Assembly: GCA_003153055.1 (NCBI GenBank)
Contig: PMBV01000143.1
Coordinates: 1 to 16,605, forward strand
DNA length: 16,605 nucleotides
From: Myxococcales bacterium
Lineage (GTDB): Bacteria > Myxococcota > Myxococcia > Myxococcales > Myxococcaceae
Reading direction: 5' to 3'
This document shows positions 13,583-16,605 of this stretch, piece by piece. The position numbers were made by a program, and so were the translations under genes. The number at the start of each line of letters is the position of its first letter. The stretch's first letter is position 1. The notes under the pieces are model-generated. The model saw only the letters and a list, made by a program, of their open reading frames with translations. It had not been told where the DNA came from and did no database searches.

Positions 13583-15819
13583 TCGCGCCCCTCCTGGTCT
13601 CGCTGGCTCTCTCGCAGGTCGCTCCCGACGCGACGCTGCGGCGTTTCGCCCTCGTCGCCGGCGCCAACGACGGAGGCTCGGGTCGCGTCACCCTCCGCTA
13701 CGCCACCAGCGACGCGAGGGCCGTCTCCCACGTGCTGACCCAGCTCGGCGGGGTGAGCGAGCGCGACCTCGTGGTGGTCGAGAACCCATCGACGAGCCAG
13801 CTCAACCAGGCCTTCGCTGAGCTCGCGACCCGGGTGGGCGAGGCCCGCTCGTCCAGGGCCCGCACCGAGGTCGTCTTCTACTACTCCGGCCACAGCGACG
13901 AAGACGGACTGCTCCTGCCAGGAGGCGAGCGCTTGTCGTACGCGGCGCTCCGCTCCCGGCTCGACAGTACGGCCGCCGAGGTGCGCATCGCGGTGCTCGA
14001 CTCCTGCGCCTCGGGGGCGATGACTCGCTCGAAGGGAGGCGTGGCCCGGCCCTCGTTCCTGGTGGACCAGTCTTCCCAGCTCGTCGGCCACGCCTTCTTG
14101 ACCTCGGCTTCGGCCGACGAAGCAGCCCAGGAATCGGAGCGGCTCAAGGCGAGCATCTTCACCCACTTCTTCCTCTCTGGCCTGCGCGGAGCTGCCGACG
14201 CCAACCGCGATGGGCGGGTGACCTTGAACGAATCGTACCAGTACGCGTTCGCCGAGACGCTGGCCCGCACCACGTCGACCCGCGCCGGCCCTCAGCGCCC
14301 GGGCTACGACATTCAACTCGTCGGCACCGGCGACCTGGTGCTGACCGACGTGCGCAGCGCCACCTCGCGGCTGGTGCTCGACGCCACCGTCGGCGGCCGG
14401 GTGTACGTGCTCGGCGCCCAGGGCGGCCTGGTGGTGGAAGTGGCCAAGGCGCCGGGCAAGCCCATCGAGCTGGGCCTCGAGCCGGGCGAGTACCGGGTGG
14501 TGGTGGACGAGGGGACCAAGACCGTGGGGGAGGCTCACATCAGCCTGGCCACGGGTGACTCGAAGGCCCTGTCGCGAGCGTCCCTCGAGGCTACCTCGCT
14601 CGAGGCCACCATCTTGCGGGGCGACGAGCCGCTGCCCCGACCCTGGTTGCCCGTCGACCTCGCGTTCGTGTACCCCGTCGGCATCACCGGGTATGCCCTC
14701 CCAGCTCCGAGGATCAACGCGGGCCTCGGCGTCATCGCCGAGCGCGTCGGCGCGGTGCATGGGGCCACGGTGAGCGGCGTCGTCGGGTGGGTCGACGACG
14801 AGGTGAACGGCGTGGGCGTCGCAGGCGTCTTCCTCAAGACCGGAGCGCTTCGCGGGCTCGGGGTCGCGGGGGCCCTGCTCGTCTCGACTGGCGACGTCGT
14901 CGGCCTCACTGCCACCACGCTCGCCATCACCCATGGCAACGTCATCGGACTCCAGGCCAGCGCCTTGAACCTGACCACCGGCACGCTCACGGGGCTCCAG
15001 GCCGGCGCGGGAAACCTCGCCGCCGGAGGCTTCATCGGCGTTCAGGCCGCGGTGGTGAATGTCGCCGTCGAGCCCTCCTGGGGGCTCCAGGCCGGAGCGC
15101 TCAACTTCGGCGGCGAGCTCGTCGGCTCGCAGCTGGGTGTCGGCAACTTCTCGGGCGGCGGCTTCGGAGGCCTCCAGGCCGGAGCGGCCAACGTGGCCAC
15201 GGGGACTTCATGGGGGGCCCAGGTCGGCGTGGTGAACATCGGAGGTGACGTGGTGGGCAGTCAGGTAGGCGTGCTCAACATCGCGTCGCATGTCAGGGGT
15301 GCACAGCTGGGCGTGCTCAACATCGCCCAGACGAGCGACGCGCCGGTGGGGCTGCTGAACATCATCACCCATGGCCGGGTGAAGCTCGCCGCGTGGACCA
15401 ACGAGACCTCGGTCGCGAACCTCGCTTTCAAGATTGGTGGGGAGCACGTCTACAGCTCAATCACCCTGGGTCTCAACCCTCGGGGCTCCTCGGGGAAGCC
15501 ACACTTCAGCTATGGCTTCGGCCTGGGCCTCAGAGCAGGCATCGACCGCTGGTACGGAGAGCTCGAGGCCAGCTTCGAGGACCTCCACCAGTTCAACCCA
15601 GGCCTCATGTGGGTGGGTGGCGTCTTCTCCACCGGCCTCCGGGTGAACATCGGGTACCAGTTGCTGGACGGCGTGGCCGTGTTCGCCGGGCCCCAGGTGC
15701 ACGTGATGATGGCGTACTCGAGCACCCAGACGCCGGCCTCGCTCACGCCGTGGGGCTTCGACCTGACGAGTCAGCACCGCCTGGTGCCGGGCTTCGTGCT
15801 CGGCGCCCAGTTCCTCTGA
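13579..15819 (+). CDS. Caspase-family (C14-like) protease fused to repeat solenoid and beta-barrel
   Basis: 746 aa. A short signal-like N-terminus (MIAPLLVSLALSQVAP) leads to a caspase-like domain (about 21-255): RRFALVAGANDGG, VVFYYSGHSDEDG with catalytic His105, and IAVLDSCASGAM with catalytic Cys143. LTSASADEAAQES and the domain end FTHFFLSGLRGA follow. DANRDGRVTLNE (207-218) reads as an EF-hand calcium loop. Then come a PEGA-like beta domain (about 263-325), a string of about twelve 14-15-residue repeats (about 427-600, consensus GLQAGxxNxxxGxxx) and a strand-rich C-terminus (about 620-746) ending in QFL, like an outer-membrane barrel. The His/Cys dyad predicts cysteine peptidase activity, normally after Arg/Lys (metacaspase) or Asp. 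Location is inferred: envelope or surface. It is the last gene of the ECF operon. Confidence 0.85.
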   Translation: MIAPLLVSLALSQVAPDATLRRFALVAGANDGGSGRVTLRYATSDARAVSHVLTQLGGVSERDLVVVENPSTSQLNQAFAELATRVGEARSSRARTEVVFYYSGHSDEDGLLLPGGERLSYAALRSRLDSTAAEVRIAVLDSCASGAMTRSKGGVARPSFLVDQSSQLVGHAFLTSASADEAAQESERLKASIFTHFFLSGLRGAADANRDGRVTLNESYQYAFAETLARTTSTRAGPQRPGYDIQLVGTGDLVLTDVRSATSRLVLDATVGGRVYVLGAQGGLVVEVAKAPGKPIELGLEPGEYRVVVDEGTKTVGEAHISLATGDSKALSRASLEATSLEATILRGDEPLPRPWLPVDLAFVYPVGITGYALPAPRINAGLGVIAERVGAVHGATVSGVVGWVDDEVNGVGVAGVFLKTGALRGLGVAGALLVSTGDVVGLTATTLAITHGNVIGLQASALNLTTGTLTGLQAGAGNLAAGGFIGVQAAVVNVAVEPSWGLQAGALNFGGELVGSQLGVGNFSGGGFGGLQAGAANVATGTSWGAQVGVVNIGGDVVGSQVGVLNIASHVRGAQLGVLNIAQTSDAPVGLLNIITHGRVKLAAWTNETSVANLAFKIGGEHVYSSITLGLNPRGSSGKPHFSYGFGLGLRAGIDRWYGELEASFEDLHQFNPGLMWVGGVFSTGLRVNIGYQLLDGVAVFAGPQVHVMMAYSSTQTPASLTPWGFDLTSQHRLVPGFVLGAQFL
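14857..15378 (+). repeat. Coding repeat of about 45 bp (14-15 aa) in caspase-family gene
   Basis: About twelve diverged units encode GLTATTLAITHGNVI, GLQASALNLTTGTLT, GLQAGAGNLAAGGFI, GVQAAVVNVAVEPSW, GLQAGALNFGGELV and similar. The conserved positions are Gly1, Gln3 and Asn8. The pattern suggests a stacked beta-solenoid, similar to LA_2272-type surface repeats (by memory, unverified). Confidence 0.75.
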
Positions 15820-15822
15820 CTG

Positions 15823-15834
15823 AGGCCGAGGCCT
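15823..15834. other. Short palindrome between convergent genes
   Basis: AGGCC-GA-GGCCT lies 3 nt after the caspase-family stop in the 54-bp gap. The loop is too tight for a classical terminator, and no T run follows. No other signal is seen in the gap. Confidence 0.2.
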
Positions 15835-15873
15835 ACCTCCCCGCGGCGAAGGCGATGGCTCTCGGGGCGTTCG

Positions 15874-16605
15874 TCATCGCGAGCAGCCGATCTGATGGGA
15901 GTCGAGCGCGACGTCGTCGATCCACGAGGTGAAGGCCGCCGTGGATTGGACGTAGAATATCGAGCCGATGGCCAGCGAGGTGAAGGTGGCCAGCTTCGAA
16001 CCGCTGTTGTTGTTGAATGCGATGGCCGTGACTTCCGACCCGTCGATGAAGAAACGGTAGCTCTTCGTCGAGGCGTCGACGTTCCACTCGGCACAGTGCC
16101 ATCCATCGTCGAAGGTCCAGTTGTAGCTCGAGCTGGTGCAGCAGGAGTCGTCAGGAACGTTGAAGAGGTACTGAACCTTCCCCGTCGACTCCTCCACCGT
16201 GTCCACCACTCGGCCTTCAGCAGCGTCGGCGCCGCTCTCCACCGCGGCGAACGTGAGGTGCAGGTAAGTGGGGGAGGAGGAGGTGGCGCCCTGCTTGACT
16301 GGTGCTGGCGTCTTGACCTTGTAGAAGAGTCGGCCCCAGTGGGCCTGGGCCAGGGTGCCCGAGAGTGCCTTCTGGACCCGCCCCTGACCAGCAACGTCGG
16401 AGCTGCTCTTCAGCGACTTGGTGCCCCAGTGTGCCTGGTCAGTCTGAACCGTCGGCAACACGCCCGCGTTGTTCCCCCAGCCAGACTTGAGCGTCCACCC
16501 GGTCGGGGCCGCTCCAGCTGTCGTCGACTCGAAGTCCTCACACAGAGCGAAGGAGCACCCTTGGCTCCCGCCGCCGGCCGCTGAGCCTCCGCCCGCGGCT
16601 GAGCC
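15874..16605 (-). CDS. Cip1-like/jelly-roll polysaccharide-active protein, 5'-truncated by window edge
   Basis: 243 residues are visible. The frame is open to the window edge, so the GTG at 16461 is internal and the signal peptide is missing. The visible part starts with a Gly/Ala/Ser linker (GSAAGGGSAAGGGSQ), then CSFALCEDFEST, which opens a beta-jelly-roll domain. Diagnostic segments are RLFYKVKTP, YLFNVPDDSCCTSSSYNW, WHCAEWNVD followed by YRFFIDGSEV, and FTSWIDDVALD near the end. The C/E/D...FxxDG pattern resembles fungal Cip1 (cellulose-induced protein, lyase-like or carbohydrate-binding) and concanavalin-like folds. I cannot tell binding from cleavage. It is convergent with the caspase-family gene, with a 54-bp gap. 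It ends with GCSR. Confidence 0.65.
   Translation of the reverse strand, partial: GSAAGGGSAAGGGSQGCSFALCEDFESTTAGAAPTGWTLKSGWGNNAGVLPTVQTDQAHWGTKSLKSSSDVAGQGRVQKALSGTLAQAHWGRLFYKVKTPAPVKQGATSSSPTYLHLTFAAVESGADAAEGRVVDTVEESTGKVQYLFNVPDDSCCTSSSYNWTFDDGWHCAEWNVDASTKSYRFFIDGSEVTAIAFNNNSGSKLATFTSLAIGSIFYVQSTAAFTSWIDDVALDSHQIGCSR

Noticed and set aside
13282..14934. 550-codon open frame on the minus strand opposite the caspase-family gene
   Set aside because: Composition is His/Arg/Gly/Glu-rich with no domain motif, and it lies antisense to a gene with clear catalytic residues. GC-rich third positions create such frames.

Overview
The window is GC-rich and gene-dense. Secreted proteins with long Gly/Ala/Ser/Thr linkers, a eukaryote-like Ser/Thr kinase, a caspase-type protease and short translationally coupled operons together suggest a myxobacterium (Myxococcota, probably Cystobacterineae-like). 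This is inferred from protein style only; no rRNA or marker gene is present. I saw no tRNA, rRNA, CRISPR array or insertion sequence.

Layout. (1) 1-1534, plus strand: the 3' part of a feruloyl/acetyl-xylan-type esterase behind a Gly-rich linker, then a Cys-rich lipoprotein. (2) 1771-4716, minus strand: a beta-helix-like lipoprotein and a GH54 alpha-L-arabinofuranosidase lipoprotein. (3) 4717-5134 holds only the decayed N-terminus of a TetR regulator. (4) 5135-9447, minus strand, read from high to low coordinates: Ser/Thr kinase, MFS transporter, small lipoprotein, outer-membrane beta-barrel, tightly packed as a likely operon. (5) 9517-11516, minus strand: a TolB-like membrane protein overlapping a seven-bladed beta-propeller lipoprotein. 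(6) A 142-bp divergent region. (7) 11659-15819, plus strand: lipoprotein with a DUF2807-like domain, ECF sigma factor, membrane-anchored anti-sigma-like protein, and a large caspase-repeat-beta-barrel protein. (8) 15874 to the right edge, minus strand: the C-terminal part of a Cip1-like/jelly-roll protein, again behind a Gly/Ala/Ser linker.

How the genes may work together. Blocks 1, 2 and 8 look like surface or secreted functions for plant cell-wall material: the esterase would remove acyl/feruloyl groups, GH54 arabinosyl side chains, and the Cip1-like protein would bind or cleave polysaccharide. Block 4 looks like a kinase-linked envelope unit. Block 7 is the most unusual: an ECF sigma factor and a zinc-motif-less anti-sigma-like partner in one overlapping operon with a signal-peptide-bearing caspase-family protein that ends in a repeat solenoid and a barrel-like domain, plus an SGG-repeat lipoprotein. 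This could be a self-regulated surface or periplasmic protease system. Domain names come from motifs read by eye; no database search was run.
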